Of a stretch of DNA of 64,000 nt, positions 1 through 8,814 are shown in pieces (position 1 is the first letter of the stretch; the number at the start of each line of letters is the position of its first letter). The stretch comes from Beijerinckiaceae bacterium. Lineage in GTDB: Bacteria > Pseudomonadota > Alphaproteobacteria > Rhizobiales > Beijerinckiaceae. The stretch spans positions 62,001 to 126,000 of the forward strand of contig JAJPIC010000028.1 of assembly GCA_021324915.1 (NCBI GenBank), in the 5' to 3' direction. Under the pieces are notes generated by a model that was not told the DNA's origin, made no database searches, and was given only the letters and a program-made list of their open reading frames with translations. A program made the position numbers and the translations under genes.

Positions 1-184
1 CGCGCAGGTGCAGCAAATCTCCCGCTGACGTGATTGCGGCAACTATCGCTTAGGCAATTTTTCCAGCGGCGGAGCCGTGCGGCGGCCGCAATGCCGAACG
101 ATATTCTAGGAAGACCCGCCTCGCCGGTGATTCGGTGCGCTACCGCCGATCCACGATCGCGAGGCTCCTAAAAAGGAATTTTTC

Positions 185-2449
185 ATGCGGGGCCCCATCG
201 GCGGACCGCGCCTATTGCTGCGGCGGCTTCGCGAGGTCATGGCGGAGCCGATCAGCCCGCAGGAGCGGCTCGACAAGATCGTCGTGCACATCGCCGCCAA
301 TATGGTAGCCGAGGTGTGCTCGGTCTATGTGCTGCGCGCCGATGGCCGGCTCGAACTCTTCGCGACCGAGGGTCTCAACCGTGAAGCGGTTCATTTGACG
401 ACCATGCGCAAGGGCGAAGGCCTCGTCGGCCTCATCGCCGAAACGGCCGAGCCGCTGGCGCTCGCCGACGCCCAACACCATCCCTCGTTCTCCTATCGGC
501 CCGAGACGGGCGAGGAGATCTATTCGTCCTTTCTCGGCGTGCCGATTCTGCGCGGCGGGAACACGCTCGGCGTGCTCGTCGTGCAGAACCGCGTACGACG
601 CCTCTATTCGGAGGAGGAAGTCGAGGCTCTGCAGACCACGGCCATGCTGCTCGCCGAAATGGTGGCGTCGGGCGAATTGCAGGCGATCGGTCTGCTCGAT
701 ACCGAAATCCCTCTGCATCGTCCGCTTGCGCTTAGAGGCGTGCCGATTGCCGAAGGCGTCGGCCTTGGCCATGTCGTGCTGCACGAGCCGCGCGTCGTCG
801 TCAAACAGCTCGTCGCCGAGGATGTGAAAACCGAGACCGAACGGCTCGATGCGGCAATCGATGCCGTGCGCGAAACCATCGACCAGCTGATCGAGCGCGG
901 CGACGTCGGCCCCGGCGAACATCGCGAAGTGCTCGAAGCTTTCCGCATGTTCGCCTATGACCGCGGCTGGATCCGGCGGCTGCGCGAAGCGGTCGCCACG
1001 GGCCTCACGGCGGAGGCGGCGGTCGAGCGCGTGCAGAGCGATGCCCGTGCCAAGCTGCAGCGCCAGACCGACCCCTATATGCGCGAACGGCTGCACGATC
1101 TCGACGATCTCACCAACCGTCTGCTCTATCAGCTCGCCGGGCGCAGCTTCGTGACCGCTCACGAAGATCTGCCGGAGAACGCGATCATTGTGGCGCGCAC
1201 CATGGGACCGGCGGCGCTGCTCGATTATGATCGCACCAAATTGCGCGGCCTCGTGCTGGAGGATGCCGGGGCTTCGAGCCATGTGGCGATCGTTGCGCGT
1301 GCGCTCGGCATCGCGACGGTTGGCGAAGTGTCCGACATTGTCGCCTTCGTCGAGCCGGGCGATGCGGTGATCGTCGATGGAACCTCGGGCGATGTGCACG
1401 TGCGCCCGCCGCCGGACATCGAACACGCCTATGCCGAGAAGGCGCGGCTCAGAGCAAAGCGGCAGGAGCAATACCACAAGCTGCGTGACAAGCCTGCCGT
1501 CACGCGCGACGGCGTGCCGATCGAATTGCATATGAATGCCGGCTTGCTCGTCGATCTGCCGCATGTCGAGGAAACCGGCGCGGTCTCGATCGGGCTCTTC
1601 CGCACCGAGCTGCAGTTCATGATCGTCTCGCAATTCCCCAACATGCGCCAGCAGCAGGCCTTCTACAAGGCCGCATTCGAGGCGGTTCCGGGCAAGCCGA
1701 TCACCTTCCGAACCCTGGACATTGGGTCGGACAAGGTCCTTCCCTATATGACCAAAGTGGAAGAGGAGAATCCGGCACTCGGCTGGCGCGCGATCAGGAT
1801 CGGCCTCGACCGCCCGGCGCTGCTGCGCATGCAATTGCGCGCGCTTCTGCGGGCCGGCGCCGGGCGCGAACTGCGCATCATGTTTCCGATGATCGCGACG
1901 GTTGCCGAATTCGAGAAGGCCAAGGCGTTCGCCGAGCGCGAGGTCGCTTATTTGACGCGTCACGACCATCGGTTGCCGAGCGATCTCAAGCTCGGCGCCA
2001 TGGTTGAAGTGCCGGCGCTTCTCTGGCAGCTCGAGGAGATCTGCACCCGCGCCGATTTTCTGTCGGTCGGAACCAATGATCTCGTCCAATATTTGTTTGC
2101 GGCCGATCGCGACAACAAGCGCGTATCCAGCCGGTTCGATCCGCTCTCCACGCCAGTGCTGCGCGCCTTGAAGATCGTCGTCGAAAAGGCGGCGAAGGCC
2201 GGCACCCCGCTGACCTTGTGCGGCGAAATGGGCAGCAAGCCCGTGGAAGCTCTGGCGCTGATGGCGATAGGCTATCGTTCGCTCTCGATGTCGCCGGCGG
2301 CGATCGGTCCGGTCAAGGCGATGATTCTCGCAACCGACCTCGGAGCCGCGGCCCGCTACGTGAACGAACTCGTCGAAGGGCGCGATGGGGCCCACTCGCT
2401 GCGCGACGCGCTCATTCGCTACGCCGGCGCCCACCGGATTCCGGTCTAG
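185..2449 (+). CDS. ptsP: Phosphoenolpyruvate-protein phosphotransferase PtsP (enzyme I-Ntr)
   Basis: First enzyme of the nitrogen-related phosphotransferase relay: it autophosphorylates from PEP and passes phosphate to NPr and then EIIA-Ntr, in the cytoplasm. The 754-residue product has an N-terminal GAF domain (about residues 25-165, a sensor of nitrogen status in this family), then the enzyme I N-terminal and PEP-utilising domains. The phospho-histidine lies in GASSHVAIVAR (His366), and the PEP-binding TIM barrel near the C-terminus carries the conserved LCGEMG (Cys679). Full length for PtsP. The ATG follows an AAGGA about 7 bases upstream. prfA follows 62 bases downstream on the same strand. 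No npr or ptsN gene is in the window. Confidence 0.96.
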   Translation: MRGPIGGPRLLLRRLREVMAEPISPQERLDKIVVHIAANMVAEVCSVYVLRADGRLELFATEGLNREAVHLTTMRKGEGLVGLIAETAEPLALADAQHHPSFSYRPETGEEIYSSFLGVPILRGGNTLGVLVVQNRVRRLYSEEEVEALQTTAMLLAEMVASGELQAIGLLDTEIPLHRPLALRGVPIAEGVGLGHVVLHEPRVVVKQLVAEDVKTETERLDAAIDAVRETIDQLIERGDVGPGEHREVLEAFRMFAYDRGWIRRLREAVATGLTAEAAVERVQSDARAKLQRQTDPYMRERLHDLDDLTNRLLYQLAGRSFVTAHEDLPENAIIVARTMGPAALLDYDRTKLRGLVLEDAGASSHVAIVARALGIATVGEVSDIVAFVEPGDAVIVDGTSGDVHVRPPPDIEHAYAEKARLRAKRQEQYHKLRDKPAVTRDGVPIELHMNAGLLVDLPHVEETGAVSIGLFRTELQFMIVSQFPNMRQQQAFYKAAFEAVPGKPITFRTLDIGSDKVLPYMTKVEEENPALGWRAIRIGLDRPALLRMQLRALLRAGAGRELRIMFPMIATVAEFEKAKAFAEREVAYLTRHDHRLPSDLKLGAMVEVPALLWQLEEICTRADFLSVGTNDLVQYLFAADRDNKRVSSRFDPLSTPVLRALKIVVEKAAKAGTPLTLCGEMGSKPVEALALMAIGYRSLSMSPAAIGPVKAMILATDLGAAARYVNELVEGRDGAHSLRDALIRYAGAHRIPV

Positions 2450-2511
2450 CCGCCGTCGCTCTTCTCAAGCCGCCCGTCAGGCTTTAACCTTCGTCCAACT
2501 CGTTTTCGATC

Positions 2512-3582
2512 ATGCTGCCACAAGAAAAACTCGATCTGATTTTGCGCCGCCACGCGGAAATCTCCGACCGCCTTGCCGCAGGTCCCGATTCGGCGGTCTT
2601 CGTCGCCTTGTCGCGCGAGCTTGCCGAGATCGACGATGTCGTCGCCGCGATTCGCGACTATCGCAATGAGCAAAAGGAGATCACCGGAATAGAGGCGATG
2701 CTCGAAGAGCCGAGCCTCGATCCCGAGATGCGCAGCCTTGCCGAAGCCGAACGGCAGGAGGCGCGCGAACGGCTCCTTCGCCTCGAGCAGAAGCTGCGTA
2801 TCGCGCTCCTGCCGAAGGATGCGGCCGACGAGAAGAGCGCCATTCTCGAAATCCGCGCCGGCACCGGCGGGGACGAGGCGGCGCTGTTCGCCGGCGATCT
2901 TTTCCGCATGTATCAGCGCTATGCGGAGTTCAAAGGCTGGCGGGTCGAGATCGTCTCGGCGAGCGAAGGCGCACTCGGCGGCTTCAAGGAAATAATCGCC
3001 GAGATCGAAGGCCGCGGCGTCTTCGCGCGGCTCAAATTCGAGTCCGGCGTGCATCGGGTGCAGCGCGTGCCGGAAACCGAGACCCAAGGGCGCATTCATA
3101 CGTCCGCCGCAACCGTCGCGGTTCTGCCGCAGGCGCAAGACATCGACATCGACATCAATGAGGCCGATCTCAAGATCGACACGATGCGCGCGCAAGGCGC
3201 TGGCGGCCAACACGTCAACAAGACGGAATCGGCGATCCGCATCACCCACCTGCCGACCAACACGATCGTCTTCGTGCAAGATGAGCGCTCGCAGCACAAG
3301 AACCGCGCTCGGGCCATGGCGCTGCTGCGCGCGCGGCTCTACGACATGCAAAGGCAGAAGCGCGATGCCGAACGCGCCGCCGACCGGCGTGCGCAAGTGG
3401 GATCGGGCGACCGGTCGGAACGGATCCGGACCTATAATTTCCCACAAGGCCGGGTGACCGATCACCGGATCAATCTGACGCTCTATAAGCTCGATAAAGT
3501 GATCGCCGGCGAAGCGCTCGACGAAATCGTCGATGCGCTCATCACCCATCATCAGGCGGCTTTGCTGGCGAGCGAGAAATGA
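2512..3582 (+). CDS. prfA: Peptide chain release factor 1
   Basis: Recognises UAA and UAG stop codons in the ribosomal A site and triggers peptidyl-tRNA hydrolysis. At 356 residues it is the normal RF1 length. The catalytic GGQ (residues 231-233, within [13 protein letters not shown]) is intact. The tripeptide at the RF1 stop-codon recognition site is Pro-Glu-Thr (from residue 187), a PxT form rather than the SPF of RF2, which identifies this as RF1. It follows ptsP. In related genomes the methyltransferase gene prmC, whose product methylates the GGQ glutamine, commonly overlaps the prfA stop; here the stop runs straight into a repeat array and no prmC is visible. Confidence 0.97.
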   Translation: MLPQEKLDLILRRHAEISDRLAAGPDSAVFVALSRELAEIDDVVAAIRDYRNEQKEITGIEAMLEEPSLDPEMRSLAEAERQEARERLLRLEQKLRIALLPKDAADEKSAILEIRAGTGGDEAALFAGDLFRMYQRYAEFKGWRVEIVSASEGALGGFKEIIAEIEGRGVFARLKFESGVHRVQRVPETETQGRIHTSAATVAVLPQAQDIDIDINEADLKIDTMRAQGAGGQHVNKTESAIRITHLPTNTIVFVQDERSQHKNRARAMALLRARLYDMQRQKRDAERAADRRAQVGSGDRSERIRTYNFPQGRVTDHRINLTLYKLDKVIAGEALDEIVDALITHHQAALLASEK

Positions 3583-3680
3583 GCGAGCGCTTGGGTCCGG
3601 AATGGCGGGATCTGGTTTCCGCTGCGTCCCGGACGAGTCGCCAGTCTAGAGCGGACGAAGCTCAGGCCCGCGGAAGTCAC

Positions 3681-3728
3681 TCCTGGATCCCGGCTCTTCG
3701 CTTCGCTCCGGCCGGGAAAGCGGTGCTC
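3681..3728. repeat. Extragenic repeat type B, copy 1
   Basis: A roughly 48-base element beginning TCCTGGATCCCGGCTCTTCG and containing the imperfect inverted pair CCCGGCT...CCGGCCGGG. An almost identical copy lies at 3891-3938, and together the two flank a tandem array of a different repeat. The nested arrangement suggests stepwise insertion or duplication of short mobile palindromic elements. No coding function is seen. Confidence 0.85.
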
Positions 3729-3730
3729 AG

Positions 3731-3883
3731 GCATGATCCTTTCGGAAAACCGGTTCCCACTTTTCCGGATCATGCTTCATCTGAGCATGATCTTGTCGGA
3801 AAACCGGTTCCCACTTTTCCGGATCATGCTTCATCTGAGCATGATCTTGTCGGAAAACCGGTTCCCACTTTTCCGGATCATGC
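3731..3883. repeat. Tandem array of a 54-bp REP-like repeat (type A, three units)
   Basis: Three near-identical 45-base palindromic cores start at 3731, 3785 and 3839, giving a 54-base period. Each begins GCATGATC, contains GGAAAACCGGTTCCCACTTT and ends GGATCATGC, so the ends are inverted repeats and the centre holds the palindrome AACCGGTT. The first unit differs by a few bases. More copies lie at 3939, 17366 and 43480. Rhizobial genomes commonly carry intergenic palindromes of this general kind. Translated fragments are repeat-derived, not genes. Confidence 0.9.
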
Positions 3884-3890
3884 TTGTCGC

Positions 3891-3938
3891 TCCTGGATCC
3901 CGGCTCTTCGCTTCGCTCCGGCCGGGAAAGGCGGTGCT
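3891..3938. repeat. Extragenic repeat type B, copy 2
   Basis: Second copy of the TCCTGGATCCCGGCTCTTCG element, differing from the copy at 3681 by one extra G near its end. It separates the complete type A units from a truncated one. Confidence 0.85.
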
Positions 3939-3965
3939 CCGGTTCCCACTTTTCCGGATCATGCT
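3939..3965. repeat. Truncated type A repeat abutting a gene end
   Basis: Right half of the type A repeat (CCGGTTCCCACTTTTCCGGA followed by TCATGCT). It ends exactly where the minus-strand symporter gene stops (its TAG reads at 3968-3966), so the element sits directly against the 3' end of that gene. Confidence 0.8.
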
Positions 3966-5675
3966 CTAGTCGGGACCCGGCGGCTCGTCTTTCGAGGCAA
4001 TTTGCGCCGGGCGGGTGATCAGCGAATCGCGACCATGCAGGAGGCTGACAAAGCAACCGCCGAGAAACCCGTCGAGCGCCGCGAAGACGACGTTTGAGGC
4101 GAGCTCGATGGGCGGCCAGCCCTTCTGATGGGGAGCAATGAAGGCGGCCATGACCATTGCCGCAACGAACATTGCCGCAAGCGCATCGATCGAACTCGCG
4201 CGCTTGACGAGGCTGAGCGCGAGGACCGGTGCCACGAGGGCGGCAGAAACCGCCAGCGCGAGCGCGATGAGCGTGCGCGGATCGATGCCGCCGCGCGCGA
4301 GCAGGCTTCCGCAAAGCGCTATGAGCGCGATCGATAGGGCTCTTGCATAGGCCAGCCTGCGGCTCACGGGGCCGAAGCGGCGGCGATTGGGGTGTAGGAT
4401 GTCGTGACCGAGGCTCGTCGCGAAGGATTGGACCCCGGCCGCGGCAATTCCGGCGCCAAGCGCGAGTCCGAGCACGCCGGCAAGCCCCGCCAAAGTCGGA
4501 CCTTCCTTGCGCAGCGCCGCCAGGCTTTCGAGGAGATAGCCCGCATTGGCGGCCAGATCCTGCGGGCGAAGGGCGCCGGTAAATCCGGGCTCCGCCGCGC
4601 AGGCCATCAAAATCGCCGCCGGGTCGGCGGAGCGAAGCCCGCAGATCGAAATCCTGCCTTCGCCGCTCGCTGCGAGAATGCCCGGTGCCAAGCTCGCCGG
4701 CGTATGGCCGACGAGGGTCGCATCGAAGGCGAGCGTCGCGCGCGCCATGGTCATCCCGGCGAGGCCGACAATGAGCGCCATGAGAACAAAGCTCAGAGGA
4801 GCCCCGCGCGCCGCGCTCAATCGATCGCGGCTGGCGATCGCCGGGGCGAACAATGGCCCGAGCGCTGCAAGCCCGAGCGTCAAGGCGAGGACTACCGAGG
4901 GCGCGAGAGGGAGATTGGGCTGCAGACCTGTCAGCGCGTCGAAATTCATCCGAGCCAGCGCCCAAGGGGTTGGCTCGCGCAGCATTAAGAGGGCCGGCAA
5001 CGCGAGCGCCGCAAGGCTTACGACGACGGCGCCCGCCGCGAGCCAGATTGCGCCGGAAAGCCCGCCGGGTACGAGCAGAAAGACGAGAGCAATGCCGACG
5101 ATCGCCGCGCTGAACGACCGCTCGAGCCCGGTCGCGGCGATGAAGGCGCCGAGCGCGATCTCGTAACCGGCGAGCGCGACGAGGCCCGCGCTCAAGGACA
5201 CGATCCCGGCAATCAAAAAGCGCGCAACCGGATTGGGAAAGCGCGAGGCGGCGAAATCGGCGACCGAAAAGGCGGCGGCCCGGCGCAGATTGGGGCCGGT
5301 CAGAAAGACGGCGAGGATGAGCCCCAGCCCGAATCCGAGCGCTACCGATTTGAAGCCAATTCCCGCGGGCAAGGGCGGCAGAAACGGCAGAAAGAGGCCG
5401 AGCGCCAGACCGGCATAGACGACCCCCACATAGGGTGCCGGCAGGCTGCGCCCGCAGGCGTAGAAATCGACCGGCCGCATGGTCCGCAGAAGCGCCGCAA
5501 TGACCAGGAATTCGGAAAAGACCAGGACGCCGACGCAGATCCGCAGGGCATATTCGGGCAGGCCCACCCGTTCCAGCACCGCGATGAGGCCGAGCCCCAC
5601 GGCAAAGGCCGCCAGCGCAAAGCTGAAGCCGCCGTCGATCTTGTCGCGCGCTACGAGATCGTCCTGTTCAGTCAC
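3966..5675 (-). CDS. Divergent sodium:solute symporter (SSS)-like membrane protein
   Basis: A 569-residue polytopic inner-membrane protein with about 13 hydrophobic segments spread over its length. The motif YACGRSLPAPYVG, after the second or third helix, matches the region of SSS-family transporters that usually reads FxxAGRxxP, and the helix pattern fits that fold. Substrate cannot be assigned; the family includes acetate, proline and pantothenate carriers. A hydrophilic loop around residues 330-380 contains two cysteines. The 3' end abuts a repeat array. It stands alone, divergent from the small membrane gene at 5800. I am confident of the transporter-like topology and moderately confident of the family. 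Confidence 0.7.
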   Translation of the reverse strand: MTEQDDLVARDKIDGGFSFALAAFAVGLGLIAVLERVGLPEYALRICVGVLVFSEFLVIAALLRTMRPVDFYACGRSLPAPYVGVVYAGLALGLFLPFLPPLPAGIGFKSVALGFGLGLILAVFLTGPNLRRAAAFSVADFAASRFPNPVARFLIAGIVSLSAGLVALAGYEIALGAFIAATGLERSFSAAIVGIALVFLLVPGGLSGAIWLAAGAVVVSLAALALPALLMLREPTPWALARMNFDALTGLQPNLPLAPSVVLALTLGLAALGPLFAPAIASRDRLSAARGAPLSFVLMALIVGLAGMTMARATLAFDATLVGHTPASLAPGILAASGEGRISICGLRSADPAAILMACAAEPGFTGALRPQDLAANAGYLLESLAALRKEGPTLAGLAGVLGLALGAGIAAAGVQSFATSLGHDILHPNRRRFGPVSRRLAYARALSIALIALCGSLLARGGIDPRTLIALALAVSAALVAPVLALSLVKRASSIDALAAMFVAAMVMAAFIAPHQKGWPPIELASNVVFAALDGFLGGCFVSLLHGRDSLITRPAQIASKDEPPGPD

Positions 5676-5799
5676 GCCAATTCAATCACGCAAGGTCAAG
5701 CCGCTTGCCAGCCGCCCTTCGGCGTCCGAAAATACCGCGAAATAGAAGAAAATGGCGACGCGAGTCGCGTAAGAATCGCACCATCGCACGAGACATCGC

Positions 5800-6123
5800 A
5801 TGATCGAAGAGACAAAGCCAGTTTGGTCCCAGACGCGCACCAATTGGCAGCGGCCGGAGCCGGCGCTCAATCGCTTTCTCGGCGGCTCCCCCTTGAGCGT
5901 CGCTCTGAGACTGTTCTTGCTGTCGATCATCGTCGGCGCGCTCCTGATGTGGTTCGACATCAGGCCGATCGATCTCGTGCAAGGACTGCTCCGCTTTGTC
6001 CACCGGATCTGGTCGCTCGGTTTCGAGGCGCTGCACGAAATGGGCGATTATCTCTTGGCCGGCGCCATGATCGTCGTGCCGCTATGGTTTGTCGCGCGGC
6101 TCCTCAGTGTCCGGGGCCGGTGA
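5800..6123 (+). CDS. DUF6460-type small membrane protein
   Basis: A 107-residue protein with two membrane segments (about residues 32-55 and 80-103) separated by a short linker with FDIRPIDLVQGL, the pattern of alphaproteobacterial DUF6460 proteins. These have sometimes been mis-annotated as integrases but show no recombinase motifs. The N-terminal 30 residues are soluble and presumably cytoplasmic. Function unknown. No strong ribosome binding site is seen before the ATG. Confidence 0.7.
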   Translation: MIEETKPVWSQTRTNWQRPEPALNRFLGGSPLSVALRLFLLSIIVGALLMWFDIRPIDLVQGLLRFVHRIWSLGFEALHEMGDYLLAGAMIVVPLWFVARLLSVRGR

Positions 6124-6209
6124 TCGATATTTTTCGAGAAATAGGGTTCGAACACAGATCAAAGCCAGGTTTGACGTTTAGCCTCGGCATTGTTCGCGAA
6201 TAGAGTTCC

Positions 6210-6407
6210 ATGGCTCAATTGGTCTATATCATGGTGGGCTTTTCCGCTGGGAGCCTTTTGGTCGTCGGAGCACTTTTCCTTGCCTGCCGGCCGCTTCTGA
6301 AAAGGGCGCGCCTCGCGCCAAGATCCGGCAATTTTGACCAAGGATATTCTGCAAGCGGCGGGAGCGACCACGCCGGCGGATCCGATAGCGACGGGCATAA
6401 TTGCTGA
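6210..6407 (+). CDS. Hypothetical short membrane protein
   Basis: A 65-residue ORF with one clear membrane segment (residues 5-27), a basic stretch after it (KRARLAPR), and a Gly/Ser/Asp-rich hydrophilic tail. That looks like an N-out or signal-anchor small protein. It ends four bases before the convergent pyrD stop codon. I recognise no family, and the Shine-Dalgarno is weak, so it may not be expressed. Confidence 0.4.
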   Translation: MAQLVYIMVGFSAGSLLVVGALFLACRPLLKRARLAPRSGNFDQGYSASGGSDHAGGSDSDGHNC

Positions 6408-6411
6408 GCAG

Positions 6412-7515
6412 CTAGTCTTCTCTCGAAAGGTCGGTAATCCGCCCTTCCGCCCAATCCTCGGCGCGCCGGCCGCGCACCTCTTCGAGGCTGCGCCGGCCCT
6501 CTTTCTCGAGTTTGCCCAAAAGCCCGCGCTTGATCTCCCCGATGAGGCCCGCTCCTTTGAAAACGAGGCCGGAATAAAGCTCGAGGAGCGTGGCGCCGGC
6601 CTCGATCTTGGCAAAGGCAGTCGCCGCATCCTCCACCCCGCCAATGCCGATCAGCGGGAATTGGTTTTCGACACGCAAATAGGCCTGCGCCAGGATCCGC
6701 GTCGCCGGTACGAAGAGCGGCCGGCCCGAAAGACCGCCGATTTCCTTCGCCTTGGCTTCATCCGTGAGCTCGGGGCGGGCGAGCGTCGTGTTCGAAACCG
6801 CAAGCCCGTCGATCCTATGCGCGCGGCAGACGCGGACGATCCCGTCGAGCTCGTCTTCCGTCAGATCGGGCGCGATCTTGACGATCACCGGCCGCCGCGC
6901 AGCGCCCGCGTCGCGCGCCGCCAGCACGCGGGGCAGGAGATCGCTCAATTCCTGCTGGCGTTGCAGGTCGCGCAAGCCGGGCGTATTCGGCGAGGAAATA
7001 TTGATGACGAACATCTGCGCGAGATCGGCGAAGGTCTCGATGCCGGCGAGATAATCGCCGATCCTGTCTTCCGAATCGCGATTGGCGCCGAGATTCAGGG
7101 CAACGAGTCCCGGTTGGCCTGCGCGCGCCAGGAGCCTCGCGCGCACACGTTCATGTCCGGCGCTGTTGAATCCGAGCCGGTTGATGATCGCGTGATCTTC
7201 CTTCAGCCGAAAGAGCCGCGGACGCGGATTGCCGGACTGCGGCCGCGGCGTGACCGTCCCCACTTCAACAAAGCCGAAGCCGAGACGGAGCATCGCGTCG
7301 GCGACCTCGCCGTTCTTGTCGAAACCTGCAGCGAGCCCAAGCGGATTGGGGAAATCGAGACCGAAGGCGCGCGTATGGAGTCTTGCGTCATCGGCCGGCG
7401 GCGGGCGCTCCGGCATCAGGGTGAGTGCGCGGATGGTGATCCGGTGCGCCATTTCCGGCGGCAGCAGAAGCACAAGCCGCAGGCCCAGATCTGCCAGCGC
7501 CCGCTTCGCCGTCAT
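6412..7515 (-). CDS. pyrD: Dihydroorotate dehydrogenase (quinone), class 2
   Basis: Oxidises dihydroorotate to orotate in pyrimidine synthesis, passing electrons to membrane quinone. The 367-residue length and the N-terminal amphipathic extension (LGLRLVLLLPPEMAHRITIRAL) mark class 2. The FMN-barrel motifs are present: GLAAGFDKNGE near the N-terminus, and the catalytic-serine region NISSPNTPGLRDLQ. The C-terminal LIGIGGVEDAATAFAKIEAGA binds the FMN phosphate. Its ATG overlaps the stop of the DUF952 gene by four bases, so the two are probably co-transcribed and translationally coupled, with panB just upstream. Confidence 0.95.
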   Translation of the reverse strand: MTAKRALADLGLRLVLLLPPEMAHRITIRALTLMPERPPPADDARLHTRAFGLDFPNPLGLAAGFDKNGEVADAMLRLGFGFVEVGTVTPRPQSGNPRPRLFRLKEDHAIINRLGFNSAGHERVRARLLARAGQPGLVALNLGANRDSEDRIGDYLAGIETFADLAQMFVINISSPNTPGLRDLQRQQELSDLLPRVLAARDAGAARRPVIVKIAPDLTEDELDGIVRVCRAHRIDGLAVSNTTLARPELTDEAKAKEIGGLSGRPLFVPATRILAQAYLRVENQFPLIGIGGVEDAATAFAKIEAGATLLELYSGLVFKGAGLIGEIKRGLLGKLEKEGRRSLEEVRGRRAEDWAEGRITDLSRED

Positions 7516-7859
7516 GGCACCAGGCCGTCAAAACAATGCGCGCCATCGGCGCCAAGCGGCAGCGGCCGCGCGAAAACGACCGCGGCAAGATCGAGTGGCG
7601 CGTAGAGGTGCGGGAAGAGCGCGCCGCCGCGCGAGACCTCGTAACGCAAATCCTCGCCGAGCTTTCCCGGATCGACGCCGATGAGCAGGAGATCGTCCGC
7701 GCCCGCAAAATATTTGGCAGCCGTCTCGCGGACTTGGCCCCGCGTCGAGAAATGGATGAAGCCGTCGCGCTGGTCGATGGGCGCGCCCGCAAAGGCGCCC
7801 GTCTCTTCGGCCTGAAGCCAGAGATCCGCAGGCACGATCTTGTAGATCAGCTCCATCAC
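7512..7859 (-). CDS. DUF952 family protein
   Basis: A 115-residue cytoplasmic protein matching the DUF952 pattern: IYKIVPADLW at the start, DGFIHFSTRGQVRETAAKYF in the middle and FPHLYAPLDLAAV towards the end. The fold has been compared with ADP-ribosyl-transferring enzymes, but I know of no confirmed activity. It lies between panB (45 bases upstream) and pyrD (4-base overlap), suggesting one transcript. Its position says little about its role. Confidence 0.85.
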   Translation of the reverse strand: MMELIYKIVPADLWLQAEETGAFAGAPIDQRDGFIHFSTRGQVRETAAKYFAGADDLLLIGVDPGKLGEDLRYEVSRGGALFPHLYAPLDLAAVVFARPLPLGADGAHCFDGLVP

Positions 7860-7904
7860 CTTCCACCAACGAGAAGACGCGGTGGGCCTCGCCTCGGTTC
7901 CGGC

Positions 7905-8714
7905 TTACGACCGGCCGCCGAACGCCCGCAGTTCGTCATCCCCCATATGGAACACATTCTCGCCGGCAGGAAAGCGCCGTTCACGCACTTCGCCGATATA
8001 GCCTTTGAGCGCCTCGCCGGTGAGCCGGCCGAAATCGGCAAACCGGCGGCTGTGGCGGAAATCCGCCTGCGTAATTCCAAGGACGTCGTTGATCACGAGC
8101 ACCTGGCCGTCGGTCAAGCGTCCGGCGCCGATGCCGATCGTGGGAACCCCCAAGGCTCGTGTGATCTGCTCGGCGACTTCTTCCGGCACGAGTTCGAGCA
8201 CGAGCAGCGAAATCCCCGCCTTATCGAGCGCGATCGCGTCAGCGAGCAATTTCTTTGCTTCCTCGACGGAGCGGCCCTTGAGCCTTCTGTCCTCGTGATG
8301 CTGGGGCTCGAGACCGAGATGGCCGCAGCAAAGAATCCCGGCCTCCTTGAGTGCGGCGACGATCTCCGGCCGTGCGCCTTCGAATTTCACCATGTCGGCC
8401 CCGGCTTCGACCAGTTCGCGCGCATTAACAATTGCCGCGGCCGGCGTCTCGTATTGACCGAAGGGCAGGTCGGCGAGGATCGGCGTTTGCGGCGCGCCGC
8501 GCCTGACCGCGCGCAGGTGGTGTGCGATGTCGGCCAGGGTGACTTGCCTTTCGCTGGCATAGCCGAGCACATTGGTCCCGAGGCTGTCGCCGACGAGGAT
8601 CAGGTCGATTCCGGCCTCGGCCTCGGCCTTGGCGGTCGGATAATCATAGGCGGTCAGGACGGCGATCGGCTGGCCGAGCCGTTTCATCTCGAAAAATCGG
8701 GCCGCTCTGTGCAT
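7905..8714 (-). CDS. panB: 3-methyl-2-oxobutanoate hydroxymethyltransferase
   Basis: Transfers a hydroxymethyl group from methylene-tetrahydrofolate to alpha-ketoisovalerate, giving ketopantoate, the committed step to pantothenate and CoA. The 269-residue protein has the family landmarks: LTAYDYPTAKAEAEAGIDLI near the N-terminus, LVGDSLG (metal-binding Asp), VKFEGA, and GIPxIGIGAG in the form VPTIGIGAGRLTDGQVLVIN. It is divergent from dnaG across a 100-base gap and is probably first in a panB-DUF952-pyrD transcript. No panC is adjacent. Confidence 0.95.
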   Translation of the reverse strand: MHRAARFFEMKRLGQPIAVLTAYDYPTAKAEAEAGIDLILVGDSLGTNVLGYASERQVTLADIAHHLRAVRRGAPQTPILADLPFGQYETPAAAIVNARELVEAGADMVKFEGARPEIVAALKEAGILCCGHLGLEPQHHEDRRLKGRSVEEAKKLLADAIALDKAGISLLVLELVPEEVAEQITRALGVPTIGIGAGRLTDGQVLVINDVLGITQADFRHSRRFADFGRLTGEALKGYIGEVRERRFPAGENVFHMGDDELRAFGGRS

Positions 8715-8814
8715 GAGGCTCGGTTTGCGCCGCGGGCGCTTGTGAATTGCGTGGACGCACCTTACTCGGCGCGCGCGGCTTATCTATAGTGGCGCGCCTC
8801 AAAGCTGAAGGCCG

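Noticed and set aside
212-2434. Long minus-strand frame (740 codons) opposite ptsP
   Set aside because: It is the antisense shadow of a certain gene in high-GC DNA and shows no domain.
3579-4097. 172-codon frame overlapping the prfA stop with an ATGA junction, which could look like the start of prmC
   Set aside because: After about 30 residues it consists only of translated repeats (GKPVPTFPDHA units) and has no methyltransferase motif.
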